A stretch of DNA of 64,000 nt, taken from positions 1,935,756-1,999,755 of the forward strand of contig VYZI01000118.1 in assembly GCA_013397695.1 (NCBI GenBank), in the 5' to 3' direction. Below, piece after piece: positions 46,986 through 58,860 of this stretch. The DNA comes from Centropus unirufus. Taxonomy: Eukaryota > Chordata > Aves > Cuculiformes > Centropidae. How positions within the stretch are numbered: position 1 is the first letter of the stretch; every line of letters begins with the position of its first letter. Made by a program: the position numbers and the translations under genes. The notes below the pieces were generated by a model. The model did no database searches, was not told where the DNA came from, and worked only from the letters and a program-made list of their open reading frames with translations.

Positions 46986-49900
46986 GTAAGCCTTAAGAAT
47001 AATTTGATTGAAAGACTTTGCCCTGGAGGCCGGCTGTCTGGAACAAAGGGTCTCCGTGAAGGGTGTATCTCTCCATACGCTGGTTTTCAGGACACACTAA
47101 AGCTGTTTAGACAACTGCAATAGGGACCAGGAGGAAAGGGATGCCCAAACCACAGTGATGGGTGCTAGTCTGAGTATTGTAACTGTGCCCAGGACCCTGA
47201 GGAGACAGGAAGGAGAGTTGGGGCAGGGGCAGAAATCCTTTTTAAGAAGTTCTATGCAGATCATTCTGCTTGGATCGCACTCTGGATTCTGCAGCTTCAT
47301 AGCTGCATCTTAATGAGTTGTTGCAGTTTTACCCTGGAGGTTTGTCAGATTACTGAAGGTTTCTTATGCTGGCAGATGTCGGCAGGTCACGCTGTGAACG
47401 TTACTGGCGCAAGCCTTGGGGTGAGGATGGAGAAGCCAGGGTGGCAGCCTGGCCGTACTTTTAAAGTATGCAAAAGCATTTGATAGTTAAACTCTTTGAT
47501 GTCGGATCAACCATAGAGTTTCCTTGTCACCACTGCCGATGGCAGATACTTTTGTTGATGTGGTGGTTTTGCTTCAGTAACAAATGCAGTGGAAAAGCTG
47601 CTGGGAGCTCCAGAAAGTCTCTGTCAAAAGGCTTGAAGACCAGGCTTTCCACCACTGGCCTATCATCTGCTGAGACAAAGCCTTGACAGCAGCTCTGTTC
47701 TTGGCTCATCTTGCAAACGGTTGCAACGATTCCTGTGCCGCTTTGTCCTTCTGTAGCTGATACTTCCATATTCCTGATGTGCTGCTCTAAAGCAGTCTCT
47801 GCAGCCTCCAACTGGCAGGAGCAGGCGCAGTCAGGCATGAACCCTGGAGCCCCCCAGCCCCACCAGGGGTGCAAGGCCCCCCGTTCCCCCTGCTGGGTGC
47901 ACAGGGAGAGCCCTGCTGGGTTTTCAGTCCAGCCTTGGCGCCCCCTCAGCAATCTCAAGGCACCTGCAGAGCACAGGGGAGGGTGGGAGCCTGCAGCTTG
48001 ACACAAGCGGCGATGTGCTCAGGCCGTACCACAGCCTGAAAATGGGGAAGGAATGAAGCGCCGTTAGTCCAAGGATGAGAGCAGGGAACCACCGTTCCTC
48101 TTTGCCAGAAGCATGACGGGCAAGACATGCTTGTCGGGTTGTTCCTGCTTGAGAAACAAGGAGGCTCAGCCTGGGAAATCAGGGGGAGGAACTGTGGAGC
48201 CTGGGTTTCGCATGTAGGGTGCTGGCTCCGACTGTTTGGCCTGCCTGCCCTGCTTAACCAGGGCGGTATTTGAATAGTTCTCAGCAGGCTTTGAAGTTAG
48301 AGCCATGTTGAAGTTAAGGGAGAGGTCAGTGTGTTGTAACTGTTGGCTGCACATCGATAACAACTTTGTGTGCCTTGTACGTTTTTAAGCTATTTGGCAA
48401 AAAAAAAGTATGCTTTTTAATCGAAAATTTAATATTTATGGCAATTTTATGTGGCAAAACTCAACAAATTTCAGAAGGCTATTATTTTGGTACATCCTTT
48501 TCTTGGCCAGGTTCAATGTGTGAAATGAAACCCTTGGGCCCCATTGCAGCTAAGCATGTAGTTATGGTTTTAAGTTTTGAACTGTGCTTTCCAAGTGTTT
48601 TGGAGCAAGGGAAGAGAGGAACGGGTGTCTCCCATCAGAGCCAGCGCACAGGCGTCACGGCTGGGCCTGGGAGGCTGGGGCAGGGCAGCAGCAAAACGGA
48701 GGGAGAACATCGGTGCAGACAAGCCCAGCACTGCTCCTGGGGTAGAAATTGGTCCAGAAGATTTTATCTGCTGTTAGGTTGGTTGTTCCCTGCCAGTGTC
48801 ACACCTCCTCACTCTCCTCCATCCTTCCCACTTCCAGGACTGCCTCCCTTGCAGGTGAGACTCCCTTTCACTGGTCTTTGTTTGAGAGACAATAGCAGAG
48901 CGTTGCAGAAGGGCATGCAGTTGTCTTGCCTGTGCTGTCAAGAGCCTTTCAGAACACTCGGGTGGTGATTGCTGGAGGCACAACGCCGCTGCACACCTTT
49001 TTAAGGTATTGTTGAGTGAAGATTGCGCTGGCATAAAGAGGCCAGAGTGTGTTGAAAGAGCAATTACAGGAGGGTACTCCAGTGCAGCTGAAGTGGGGAA
49101 AAAATTGCCCCCCCTCCATTTGGCAGGAATATATTTACATAATTAGTAGGAAAACTGCTCTCAAATACCTGTAATTTTGTGTATATTCCCATGGAGAAAA
49201 GAGCTTTCAAGGGTCTGTGATTTTGTGTATGTTCCGCTGGGGACAGCGGAATGTGCAAGTACAAACCACCCTTGGTACCACACTTTGGTACATCATCTCT
49301 GTGTTCCCTCAGATGTATGCAGCCCTTCCTTATGCTCAGAGCTTGTAGGAGCCAGCTCAGCGTCAGCCTGAGGGCACCTCTACCCCAAGGAGCTTCATTT
49401 GGGAAGCCCCCACATCTGCCATTTGCCCCAGGGACTGCCCTAAGGCTGGGCCTTCTGTCCTGGCTGGGTGGCATGGTAGGTGTGCCTGGCCTGTCTTCTG
49501 TCCTGGATGGACCATGAACCCGGGTTTTGTGTCTTCTGAACCTGTTTCTCCTGTCCTGTTCTGTCCCTGACTTCATCATCTGCTCCCGTCTGGACCCCTA
49601 GGTGGCCTTTGGACCTGTTTCATCACTCTCTCGATGACCCATGTCACCAGCACACAGCCCACCACGTTCAGGTATGGTGGGACTGGTCTCCTGCTCTTCC
49701 CCTCTTGGAGCAGCAGGTCCTTGATGCACTGAGACCAGAAGATGTTGCTCCAACTGAGTAATGTCTGGTGAGGAAGTAGCTAGAACAGGTGGAACAAGCA
49801 CCCTGCAAGATTACCATCTCCAGTTAAAGCTGACCCAGTTGTAAAGGTGAAAATTATTATGTGCTCATAATAAACGCACCAACACTTCATAGTTTGGTTT

Positions 49901-50455
49901 TGTTTTTTTTTTTCAGTGGACACTACAGGGTTGTTCTGGGTGGTGAGAACTGGTGTCATCTCAAATACCCACATTTGTACCCTCAGCTTTCATTGCGTCT
50001 TCCTTTGTTCTTCTTCTGGGAATCCCAGTTAATCTGTGCACTCCCTCCTCTAGACTGTCTGGGACATGTGTGTCTCTCAAGGCTCCTGTTGAATTTAAAA
50101 ACAAAGAAGAAAAAGAAAAAAAGACACCAGACTTGAGATGGTGTTCTTTATTATGCTTTTCAATTAACAATTTCAACCCATTACTTCAATGTTTTCCTGA
50201 TGGTTTAGAATAAAGTGGTGAGAACTGAACAGTCTTTCACAGAGCACGTGTTAGTTCTTGTACTGCTCACCTTTTAATTCCTTGTTCATTTTAATAGAAC
50301 TTAATGTGCATTATCTCTGCATGGTTTTGCTGTCACTGCTTACCATGTCCCTTCGTGAAGTGTCTAGTTTTTACCCTTTTTTTTTTTTGAGTTAGTAATT
50401 TATGACCTTGTTTAGGAAAAAAAAGGCACTGTTTAAGTGGTTATAATTTTCCCAG
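46986..50455. other. Intronic sequence, partly GC-rich
   Basis: No gene is supported. The 47700-48010 part is GC-rich with a 159-codon minus-strand frame and a 96-codon plus-strand frame over the same bases, and neither has a domain. A 17-base segment at 48840-48856 lies between a strong acceptor and a strong donor (TTGCAG|GTGAGA) but is too small to call. A T-run followed by CAG at 49903-49916 is another acceptor without a good donor. Confidence 0.45.
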
Positions 50456-50506
50456 TTTCGTACTTTGCTTTTATTAACGTTGAGGATTACTCAGAGGAAT
50501 ACACAG
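50456..50506 (+). CDS. Candidate 51-base exon, unidentified
   Basis: The acceptor is TTATAATTTTCCCAG|T and the donor ACACAG|GTGAGG. Two frames are open across 51 bases. One reads SYFAFINVEDYSEEYT, an acidic, protein-like sequence. No known family is recognised. The upstream tract is interrupted by purines, so the acceptor is only moderate. Confidence 0.17.
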
Positions 50507-50571
50507 GTGAGGAATGATTGTTCAGATTGCAGTTTGTGCTGCCCAAGCGCACATTCCCCATGGCAGGTCAG

Positions 50572-50585
50572 GTGCCACCTGGTCT
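50572..50585 (-). promoter_or_regulatory. CTCF-like motif
   Basis: On the minus strand AGACCAGGTGGCAC agrees with CCASYAGRKGGCRS at 12 of 14 positions. It shares an exact 13-base core with the motif at 42501, in the same orientation. This is motif evidence only. Confidence 0.3.
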
Positions 50586-51189
50586 GGGTACTCTGGGAAT
50601 GCAGCACCAAAACAACTTCCTTCATTTCACTTTATTTGCAAGCTATGAAAGTCACAATTGTTAATCAAACCCCCTCTGCACCACCATTTCTGCTTTGTTA
50701 GAGCACAGCATTTGCGACTGCAGACCTGTACCAGCTTTCCCTGCTGCTCTTGTTTTGATGAGCTCAAAGGGACAGATGTGCTGTTTGCCAGCTCTCAGGC
50801 TCTGTCAGGTTTTATTGACGCTTGCTGTTTGTCACCATTAGGTGCCCTTTTTCCTGAATTTGTGTTCTGCATTTTGTACCAGAATTTGTGTAACATGGAA
50901 GTTGCTTCCATATCAATTGGATTATGTTTTTCTCAGAGGATGTTTTTATTGGACTCTATGTAAACCTCTGCACATGACAGATCTTTTCCCCCTCCTCAGT
51001 GTGCTGTGGTTTGCAGCCTGCTGTCATCACGGCCTGGTGACTTCTGTCCTTCTCCTCCCTGTCAGTTCTGCTGGTTATGTTCTTCTCTTTTTACATGGCA
51101 GAGTAATTTTCTCTTTCATACCATTCTTCATCCCGCCTCAGCCTCTTCAGCCCTAGATGTTATCGGTCTAAAAATGGGACAGAAATTAC

Positions 51190-51690
51190 CCCTGAACTCA
51201 GCAGACCCCGAACGCTCTCCCCCTTGCTTCTAGAGGCTGCTGTGTGTGAAGGCCTCTTCCTCTCAGAGGGAGAGCGCTCTGGAAGGGGCCAGCTCTGCAG
51301 CGCAGTGCTGCCGTTCCCACACCCCTCTGCTGTGAGGGACCCTGGAGTGACAGCGGGCTGCGAGGTCGCCCAGTTAACCACGTGCTCCAGTTGTGTTTCC
51401 CCGCACTCTGTTCCTTTCCTCCCTACGTCGTGGGCGCTGCTGAGCGCCTTGGTTTGCCGTGGCTGTGGGGCTGCCCGTGCTTCAGAGGGTGCTGGTGGCT
51501 GGGGGAAAGAGTGTCTGCTGGTAGAGGTGCTCGAGAGAGGAATCCCAGCCAGGGACTGCATTTCTACTTCTGTATCTTCAGCTGTCAGGAATAACATGCT
51601 GTGGGATGGGGAATTGCCGCGGTGAGGAAACGCCCGATGGTCCCCGTGTTCACAGCAGCTGAGTGTGCAGCGCGATGTGTGGGCGCTAGT
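51190..51690. promoter_or_regulatory. Secondary CpG-rich block, possible alternative promoter
   Basis: I count about 25 CpGs in 500 bases with G+C near 58%, roughly 0.6 of expectation, the conventional CpG-island threshold. It is repeat-free. A donor-like GCCGCG|GTGAGG lies at 51622, at the end of a 133-codon + strand frame (51224-51625) whose stop falls just after the donor. That arrangement suits an alternative first exon. The translated frame has no recognised domain, and the minus strand is also open here, as GC-rich DNA tends to be. Confidence 0.35.
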
Positions 51691-52189
51691 GTGCCAGCAC
51701 TGCTGCCCCAGAATAGCTTGGGCACAAGTTCTCTTGGATCTGTCTTGGAGCTGGGAGCTTCGGAGAGGTCAGGGAAGTTCTAGGCCATCAGAATGATGTC
51801 ACTTGTATTTTTTTTTTACTCAAGGGCTGGGGACAGGGCTGCCTGGTTTGTGAGAACTTCATTGTGATGGTTTAACTCTCCTTGAATGGTTGTGTGTGGT
51901 ACATCCGGATGAGAGGCTGCAGAGTGGCCTGGCCGCCCAAAAGCATAATCCAAAGGTCCTTTGTGGGCAGGGAGTTGGTGAGAGGGCCCAGCTCCCTCAG
52001 CTCTGGGCGTTCCAGGCTCCTTGTGCCTGCGTTTCCTGCCGGAGGGAGCCCTCCCTCATCCCCAGTGCTCTATTAGGCACTAATGAACCTCAGCAAGAAA
52101 AGACAAAGTGCAGTTCATGAATAGCTTCACAGTCCCACTTCTCCCACCCAGCCTGCTCTCCGGCCTGGGAATGCACTGCCCACACAGTG

Positions 52190-52400
52190 ACCAGAGAAGA
52201 ATCTGGAGGCATTTGCAAGATAATGCCATATCAAGTGTTCCATTCTCACACTTTCTACTTGTGTTTCTGAAACTGTTTTCATATTTCCTTTCAGTTTGCA
52301 TGAATAAGCATATCACTCTGAGATTGAAGAAGGGAAATGCATTTGCAAATGTGCGAAGCCACATAACTGTAATAAATTGCTTTAATTATGTATGGTGTAT
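52190..52400. promoter_or_regulatory. Possible regulatory element with octamer-type motifs
   Basis: The palindrome ATTTGCAAAT is at 52341-52350, preceded by ATGC, and related TTTGCATGAATAAGC and GCATTTGCAAG cores lie within 150 bases. Clustered octamer-type cores suggest POU-factor binding. The block is AT-rich and repeat-free. No conservation data are available to test it. Confidence 0.27.
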
Positions 52401-53619
52401 TTAGTTTCTGGAAGCTAATTGTGTGTCTCTGCCTCCAACAAGTAGGTTTTCCTGTTTGCTCACTGCTGTTTACCAAGCTGGCCGTCCTCCCAAAGTTACC
52501 CACATCCAAATTCTCCACTTGACAGATGCTCACCGAGAGCCTTTTTGATCATGACAAGCTCTGTGTAATCTTGGATGTCTGGCACACAGCGAAAGGCAGA
52601 GACTGGGTCTTCTCCCTAGGAATTTGGTGGCTTACCATATTTTTAACCAATATGCTTGTGACTGGTTTATGATGGTTTTAGAACAACAGAAGGTAACGGC
52701 TCAAGGCAGAGATGTCTCACTTGTGAATAGTTTCCCCCAACTAGCGAGCAGAGGTGGAGGTCATTTATATCCTCCTTGGGCTGTCCCTGCTCCTGGGCGC
52801 TCCTGTGGTGCCATTGCGTGCTCTCCTGTAGTTACTGTTTGTAAGCGGTGAGTTCCATCTGTTTTCCTTTCCTTTACTGTTTGGGAGGATTGGGAAGGCC
52901 TGATATTAAAGTGCATTGGCTTCTTTGGTTTTGGATGACAAAAACTCCAAAACCATAATTAGGTTATATTTACTGCGGGCTAACTAGTAATTCTCACTCT
53001 CTTTTCTTGTCCCTCCTTGCCTGTGTTTGGCCTAATGGTCCATCTTCCAGTCTAGAAATGGATGTGCCGTTTTGCTCCTTCACATCTGTAAGCTAGGTGG
53101 TTCTGGACTTACTGAGCTGAAGTTATTCCGTGTGATGATCACATGGCTTACGTTGTTCCACAGTGTGAGGAAAGGGTCTCACTTTCAACTTGACCAGGAG
53201 GTGGCAAAGGCTAAAGGGAAGCTTTTCTGCTTTGTGTTGGTGTTTTTCACTCTCTGCGGTGGGGGAAGGCATCCCTGATAGGATGCAGTGCAGAGAAGAA
53301 CCGATGATAAATTGGTGCTTTCTCTGGGAAGGAATGATTTTTCAGAAGGGCTGTTCTCAAAGGGGAGAGCTACAACATTGCTTCATGTCATGGTCGCTTG
53401 TCTGTGCCCGTTGTGGTCTGAGCCTTCTCTGGGGAGCCCCAGCAGAGCCAGCCAGAGTGCGCCCGAGTGTCTGGAAATTACCTTTGTGCAGCCCTTCCCA
53501 CAGTGGGGACCCTGGTAGAGGTCATTATTCCTCTGCTCAGAACCATCTGTGTGTGCAACGGGGAGGTACTCGTTCTTCCCACCTGACTCTCTCTAGAAGT
53601 TGCTGTGTGCTCAGGATAC

Positions 53620-53800
53620 AATGACCCTATTAATGAAGTCATCAATCACAACAATCTGATTAAATTGATGGGGAGAGGGAGCCAGCAGATGAAACAAACA
53701 GGTTATTCCAAGATATATGAGATACCCAATTAGTGCCTGAATCACTCACCATTTAAATGGAAGTGTTGCACAAGAGATTTACTGGTACCCAATGTAATAA
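53620..53800. promoter_or_regulatory. AT-rich possible conserved noncoding element
   Basis: Contains ATCAATCA (PBX-type), CTGATTAAATTGATGG, CCAATTAG and GTAATAAATTA within 180 bases. This density of homeodomain-type cores is high for the local background. The call rests on texture and motifs only. Confidence 0.25.
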
Positions 53801-56341
53801 ATTACACTGTATGGCTTTTCATCCAAGAGAGAGGCTCGTGTACCGTGCCAGGGACCTGTTAATAAATCAGAGGCAAAGTGCTACGTTTCAGAGGTATGAG
53901 GTATATATTACTTTATATATTCTTAATATCCCTGCACATGTATGTCCATTTTTCTTGGCAGTGGACCAGGGTGTGGACACCACTATGGGGAAGAGAGCAT
54001 GGATTTTCAGGCTGTGCAGGCCCTTTGGCCCAGACCTGGTGACTGTGTTTTCAGGCCTATAGAAACTGAGACGTGAGTAGGGACTTGCTTCGTGCCGCCA
54101 AGGTTTCGGGGGCAATCCCCTGGAGTACAGAGATAATGGAAGGGAAGCTTTCTGTCAGGGAGCATATGTTTTTGTGACGATTACACTGTGTATAGATTAG
54201 GGCTTCTGGGAGGGAGGCAAGGGGAAGATGTGTGTGGAGCACGGGACCATCTGCCAGTACCTTGGCATAGTCATTTCACTAATGAGGAGCTTACTAGATC
54301 GCGGCCAGCTGAGAGAGGCAGGAAAGGCAGCAACAGGGACAGAATACTGTCCTCCAGCCTCCACTGAAACGAGGAGAGATGGCTTTGATAACCTGTAAAG
54401 CCTGAGCGTTCTCAGAGAGCTGTTGTTCTTCTGCTTGGTAAGAGGTATCAGGTCCTGGTGCTGAAAAAATGCCACAATTTTGTGGTGCAACGTGGGCCAA
54501 CCTTGGATAGGGAAATATGTAACTGATGTGGGCTGGAAGTGACTGGAACGTGCTTGGAAAAACGGGAAGAGCAGTGAGCTTTGGTGGGAAATTGAATGAA
54601 CGCACCCTTGAATGGTGCTTACTTAAAGTTTGTGGTGAGAAAGGATGGCACCTGGCAGGCACAGCCTTGGCAGCGCTGCAGAGCCAGCCCTGGCAGTGCC
54701 AGTGGCCTCGGAGCATGCTGTCCAGCCTGTGCCGAGGCAGAGAATCGGGGGGCGCTTCGGGCAGGCACCAAAATAATGCTCCGGAGGCAAAAGGGCAGTG
54801 GTGAGGAGCCTGTGACTCTATTCCTGAGACCTTGTGTCCCAAGTCTGCCCCGGATAAGGTAAGTGTCCAGACTGCTGCCCTGCTCCTCAGATTTGCTGTC
54901 TGTAAAGCAGAGCTGTAATATTTGGCTGTGCTTTAGGGAGCGCTGTGCTGTTATTCTGTTGACATCAGACTTAAATGCCATTGTCTTTAAACGGCCCTGT
55001 TTTTCTTGTACCAGTTGAGTCAGGTTGGAATCTGGCTGAGGGTGGGTGGCAGAGCCTTTTCCTGGAGCAAGTGGTGGCTGGAAGACCACAGTGGTTTGAG
55101 CACTGGTGTTTGGGAAATTGTTTCCCTTTTGTCTGGTTTGGTACTGTGCAGGCTGGGCTGGTGGTGAAGCTGAAGGGAAGGAGAGAGGGAAAAAATGTTT
55201 CGTATGAAAATCCCTGCAGTCTGCAGCTTCCCGAGTCTGCCGGAGTGGGGATGTGTTCAGGACACGGTGCGAGGGCAGTGCTGCTCACCAGCAGCGTGGT
55301 CTGGTAATGAAGTCTGGATGAAGGCAGTTCCTGTTCGTGTGCCTGGGATAAAATACACCACTTCCCCTGATGTTTTTGCTGATTTATGAAGTGGCTCAGA
55401 TGGGGCATTGTCTCTGACTTTGTCTGTTGAAACAAAAGGAATGTGTATTGTCCAAAAATGAGCAGGAAAAGATGGCTTAGGTGTGTGAGAGCACATGACC
55501 AGAGTGAGCCTCGGTTGAAGGGAGTTGGTTCATCACTCTCCGTGCAAATTCTTTTGGAGTGGAGGGGAGAAGATCAATGGGATGGTATCTGTCTTCTTAC
55601 AAAGAGGTAAGAATGGGCTGTGGTTGGGTCCCAAAGGTGAAAGAAGGTTTTAATATTATTAAAAAACACTCAGCCCTTTGCTGTGATTTGTGTGCAATGC
55701 CAAGACAGCTCAATGCCAAAGAAATGATAATACTGTACAACGTGGTGTTCATGTGGGTAAATGTGTGTGCAGACACTGGCACAACAGAAACACAGATCCC
55801 TGGGTTTGCCGAGTTCACTTAAAATCCTTGTGATGATTGGTGACCAAGCATTAGATCAGAGTCTCATGCTGACCTGCAAGTGTGGTCTAAAACTTCTGCT
55901 TTTGCAGAATTCTTTTCTACCTGCCTTAAAACGGAGCAGAGTTGTTCCAGTCTTAAAAATTGCCTGCAGATGGGGCTCTGCTGTGTTTGATCTGCAGGAA
56001 TCCTGGGTGATAGCATCCTGCAGCGGTAATGGTGACAGCTCCCAGGTTCCCTCTCGCAGGTGGTGGGAGAACCTTGCCGGTCCCAGGAAGGCATGGTAAG
56101 TCAGGAGTTTGGCTCAGACACTGGGTCTGAGGCTTTGCACCTAAGCGGAGCCATAAAGCAGCCTCCAGCTGGCTGGATGCCCCTCCCTCTTGAAAACACA
56201 AGCGTGGCCTCATTCCAAAGAGATGCTTGGGAAGGCCCTGTGTGCCTGGATCCCTTGGGATGGAGGGGACTGGGAGGGGGGACTTGCACTGATGTTTGGG
56301 TGCAGCCAGCAAAGTCAGGTGTACAGAGAGACATGGGAAGA

Positions 56342-56358
56342 GAAGGAAGGAAGGAAGG
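56342..56358 (+). repeat. Short (AAGG)n microsatellite
   Basis: About four units of AAGG follow a purine-rich lead-in. It is a simple tract with no attached element. Confidence 0.75.
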
Positions 56359-57239
56359 CAGCAGAAAGCTTTTGGCTTGGTGTGAACAGAAATGAAGGGA
56401 GGTAGGAGTTTTTATTTCATTGCAAGCACGAAAGCTCCCTTAGCTGTTGATGTGCACGGAGGAGTTGTGTAGCTCTGCAGGGTGTTTCCCTTCCCACACA
56501 GAGCCCAGAGCCGAGTGCTGTGTCAGGAGCGCTGGGTGCAGCTCTGCTCTTGTGCTTCTCCGGCTCGCTGCCTCAGGCAGAGCCACACAGAGCTGCTCAG
56601 CTCCAGTTCCATGAGCTGATCTATACAGACCTTCTCCCTGGGCGTCCCGCTGTCCTAGAGAATCTGCAGGCTGCTTTGAGTCTGATCTTGGAGCATGGAT
56701 GAAGTTCCTTGTATTCAGGCTGGCTGATCCCGTGTACCTTTCCAGGTGCCATTCTTGCTGACATTTGATCCGCAGAAATATCGCTTCTAATGAGCAAGTG
56801 CAAGGATGTGGCCACGTCCGTGCGCCTGGAGCACTCAAAGAGTCCATCCTTCTCCTGTCACATTGTCAGTGGCCACGACCTGTAACGTTATGTCATGGAA
56901 AATAGGCAGAAAGAGAATTCCTAGATCATACAAAGCTTCCAGCTGTAATGAATAATGGGATCAAGCAGCTGCATCATTCATGTTGTTTTAAACTGGATTT
57001 GTGTTCCAGGTTACTTCACCTCTGCATCCCGGAAAATATAAAGGCAGAGGAATGTGAGGGAGAGTTAGAAGTGCATTTAAATATTCTTCCAAACAAGCTC
57101 ATACGGGAGTGGGGAGCCTTGTGGATGGGTCATGTCTGTTCCCACTTGTGGCACTGTTTGGTGCCAGTGGGAGCGTTGCTGTAGCCAGGCTGGGTGGTGA
57201 ACCTCAAAGTGCACACAAGAGAAGCTGTTCGTACTGACT

Positions 57240-58210
57240 TAGGGGCAAAGCTCCATTGTCGTTATTGCAGTTTGTCTTTACAGTCATATCCAACCTGTGG
57301 TTTATACCTTTTATTTGGGTGTAGGTTATTGGCTTTATTGGTTTTACCCTATGCAAGAAATGAACAATGTTGATTTTATTTTTAATTAGTTCCTTGATGG
57401 GGATGAATAATTACTTGGAATTACTGATAGATAACATTTGTGGGGTTAGGTGAGGAGCTGTTTGTACTTTGTTTTTTCCCTCACATCTTCCAAGATATCG
57501 GAGGAATCTCCTCTGCAATGTAGAGTGCGCTTGGCTTTGCGGTAAAAGATGGAGATAAAAGTAAGCACAAGGAGCCTGAAGATCAAATATTGTCCAGATC
57601 CAATATTGACAGCGATAAATGAAAAATGAGAGAAGGAATTAGATGGACTTAGAAGTCAGCAGGCTTCAGACTTAATTTGCTTTATTTAACCGAGGAATCA
57701 AATGAGAGAAGGGAATGACCCTCTTCCTCTCCATGCTCTCTGTGGTAGCTGTCAGCTGCACTGTAAATTGGGGGTCACCAGTTGGGCGCAGAGCCTTCAC
57801 GCAGCTTGCTGCTGACATTAAGTTCATTCCGGGGGGATTTGGGCTCTGATGTGTTTTCAGGCTGTCTGTGAACCGAACACACCATGGCCTTTCATTAATC
57901 TGGTTATTTGTTTGATATTTTTGTAAAATGCCATTTTCTTACGATAAGGATGGCTTCGCGACTGGTGCAGGGGAGATAAGCCGTGCTTTGTCTGTGTGAG
58001 CCGTGGTTAATTGGGACCAGGGAAAGACTGGGACTAACTCGGTCTCTTCAGTGCTTTTGGGTCCTCTTCGTTTTGAGCGCTCTGGGGAGAGGTAGCCTAA
58101 ACAAGCCATGAGCAGGATTGTTTCAATGATCTCACTGGGGTGAAAGGTTTAAATGCAAGAGCTCTACTACTTCAGCCCAGTAATGCAGGGAATGCTCAGT
58201 GCTATCTACT
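57240..58210. promoter_or_regulatory. Long AT-rich stretch resembling conserved noncoding DNA
   Basis: Nearly 1 kb has no open frame of note, no repeat and many AT-rich cores (TTTTAATTAGTTCC, GAATAATTACTTGG, CATTAATCTGGTTATT). The flanking sequence is GC-richer. Such blocks next to a CTCF-like motif and a CpG-rich block are typical of intronic regulatory domains. Inference from composition only. Confidence 0.27.
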
Positions 58211-58224
58211 GAATTACAGCCTTG

Positions 58225-58238
58225 CTGCCAGGGGGCGG
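58225..58238 (+). promoter_or_regulatory. CTCF-like motif
   Basis: CTGCCAGGGGGCGG matches the core pattern CCASYAGRKGGCRS at 12 of 14 positions, including the invariant AGGGGGC part. It is on the + strand, opposite to the two motifs at 42.5 and 50.6 kb, so the arrangement is divergent. This is the best of the three by its G-rich core. Confidence 0.4.
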
Positions 58239-58609
58239 CGGCTCTGGGGCAGGGCGGGATCAGCCAGTCTTTTAATAAGATTTATCTAATACATAAATCA
58301 TAATTCTTCTTTTTTCAAGACCATTCTTTGCTCAAGAAACAGAAACAAAGGGGGGAATAAAAAGCAAACTGTGGCAATTAAGTTCATTGGCTCATGAAGC
58401 TGTTTCTTTCCTACCTGCATGATGGGAGCAGAAAGCAAAGGAGAACCAGGAGAGATCTTTCCCTGATGTTTCAGTTGTAGTCGCTCCCCCCCTTTTTACA
58501 GATCTCCTCTCGTGAGGATGGCATGGCTCCAGCTGCCAGGCTGCAGCACTGGGAAGAACAGCATTACTGATAGCTTTTTCCCCGCTGGCCTTGATTGCAA
58601 TTGGTTTGC

Positions 58610-58860
58610 TTTTGGGCATGTTGGGAGCCGTGCAGCCAGCTGATAGCGGGGGCGGAAAGGGCAGAGGCAGTGTTACGGTTAACACTTCGCTGCTTGGGTC
58701 GGCCGTTCTGCACACAGGGCTGCTGCAGCGGTCAGTCCCGGGTGTTGCAGAGCAGCCCAGGAGCAGCCGGCAGGGTGGTGCTGCTGGCAGCTCTCTGGGC
58801 ACACCGCTCCGTGCCACGAAGAGGCTTATAGGGAGGAATCTGTTGTGTGCGGACAAGGTG
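58610..58860. promoter_or_regulatory. Short CpG-rich block
   Basis: About 14 CpGs lie in 250 bases of GC-rich DNA, around 0.6 of expectation, some 400 bases after the CTCF-like motif. Overlapping open frames on both strands (161, 100 and 78 codons) reflect the composition and have no domains. It may be a small unmethylated regulatory island. Confidence 0.3.

Larger units (their letters stand above)
51691..58220. other. Intronic sequence with motif-dense AT-rich stretches
   Basis: No gene is supported. Landmarks are a T-run near 51810, the octamer-type stretch at 52190-52400, an AT-rich stretch at 53620-53900, and an acceptor at 53961 (TTTTTCTTGGCAG|T) followed by a weak donor. There are also donor-like sites AAG|GTAAGT (54859) and GAG|GTAAGA (55607) without good acceptors, and a short AAGG run at 56342-56358. 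Confidence 0.45.

Noticed and set aside
47934..47950. CTCF-like site on the minus strand (TGAGGGGGCGC)
   Set aside because: The G-rich core fits, but the 5' half of the motif does not (about 9 of 14 positions).
47527..48006. 159-codon minus-strand frame with a helical-looking part (LEAAETALEQHIRNME)
   Set aside because: The part is short, lies in GC-rich DNA open on both strands, and has no splice borders or homology I recognise.
48840..48856. 17-base microexon between a strong acceptor and a strong donor
   Set aside because: It is below the usual size limit for efficient exon recognition, and a pyrimidine-rich region will contain such pairs by chance.
49903..49941. Strong acceptor after an 11-base T-run
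   Set aside because: The only nearby donor is weak and the enclosed segment is 26 bases.
53810..53826. Partial resemblance to a microRNA (TATGGCTTTTCATCC)
   Set aside because: The match to the miR-135 type breaks in the middle and no hairpin partner is present.
53962..54038. 77-base segment open in all three frames after a good acceptor
   Set aside because: The donor (CTG|GTGACT) is weak, and openness in all frames indicates low stop density rather than coding.
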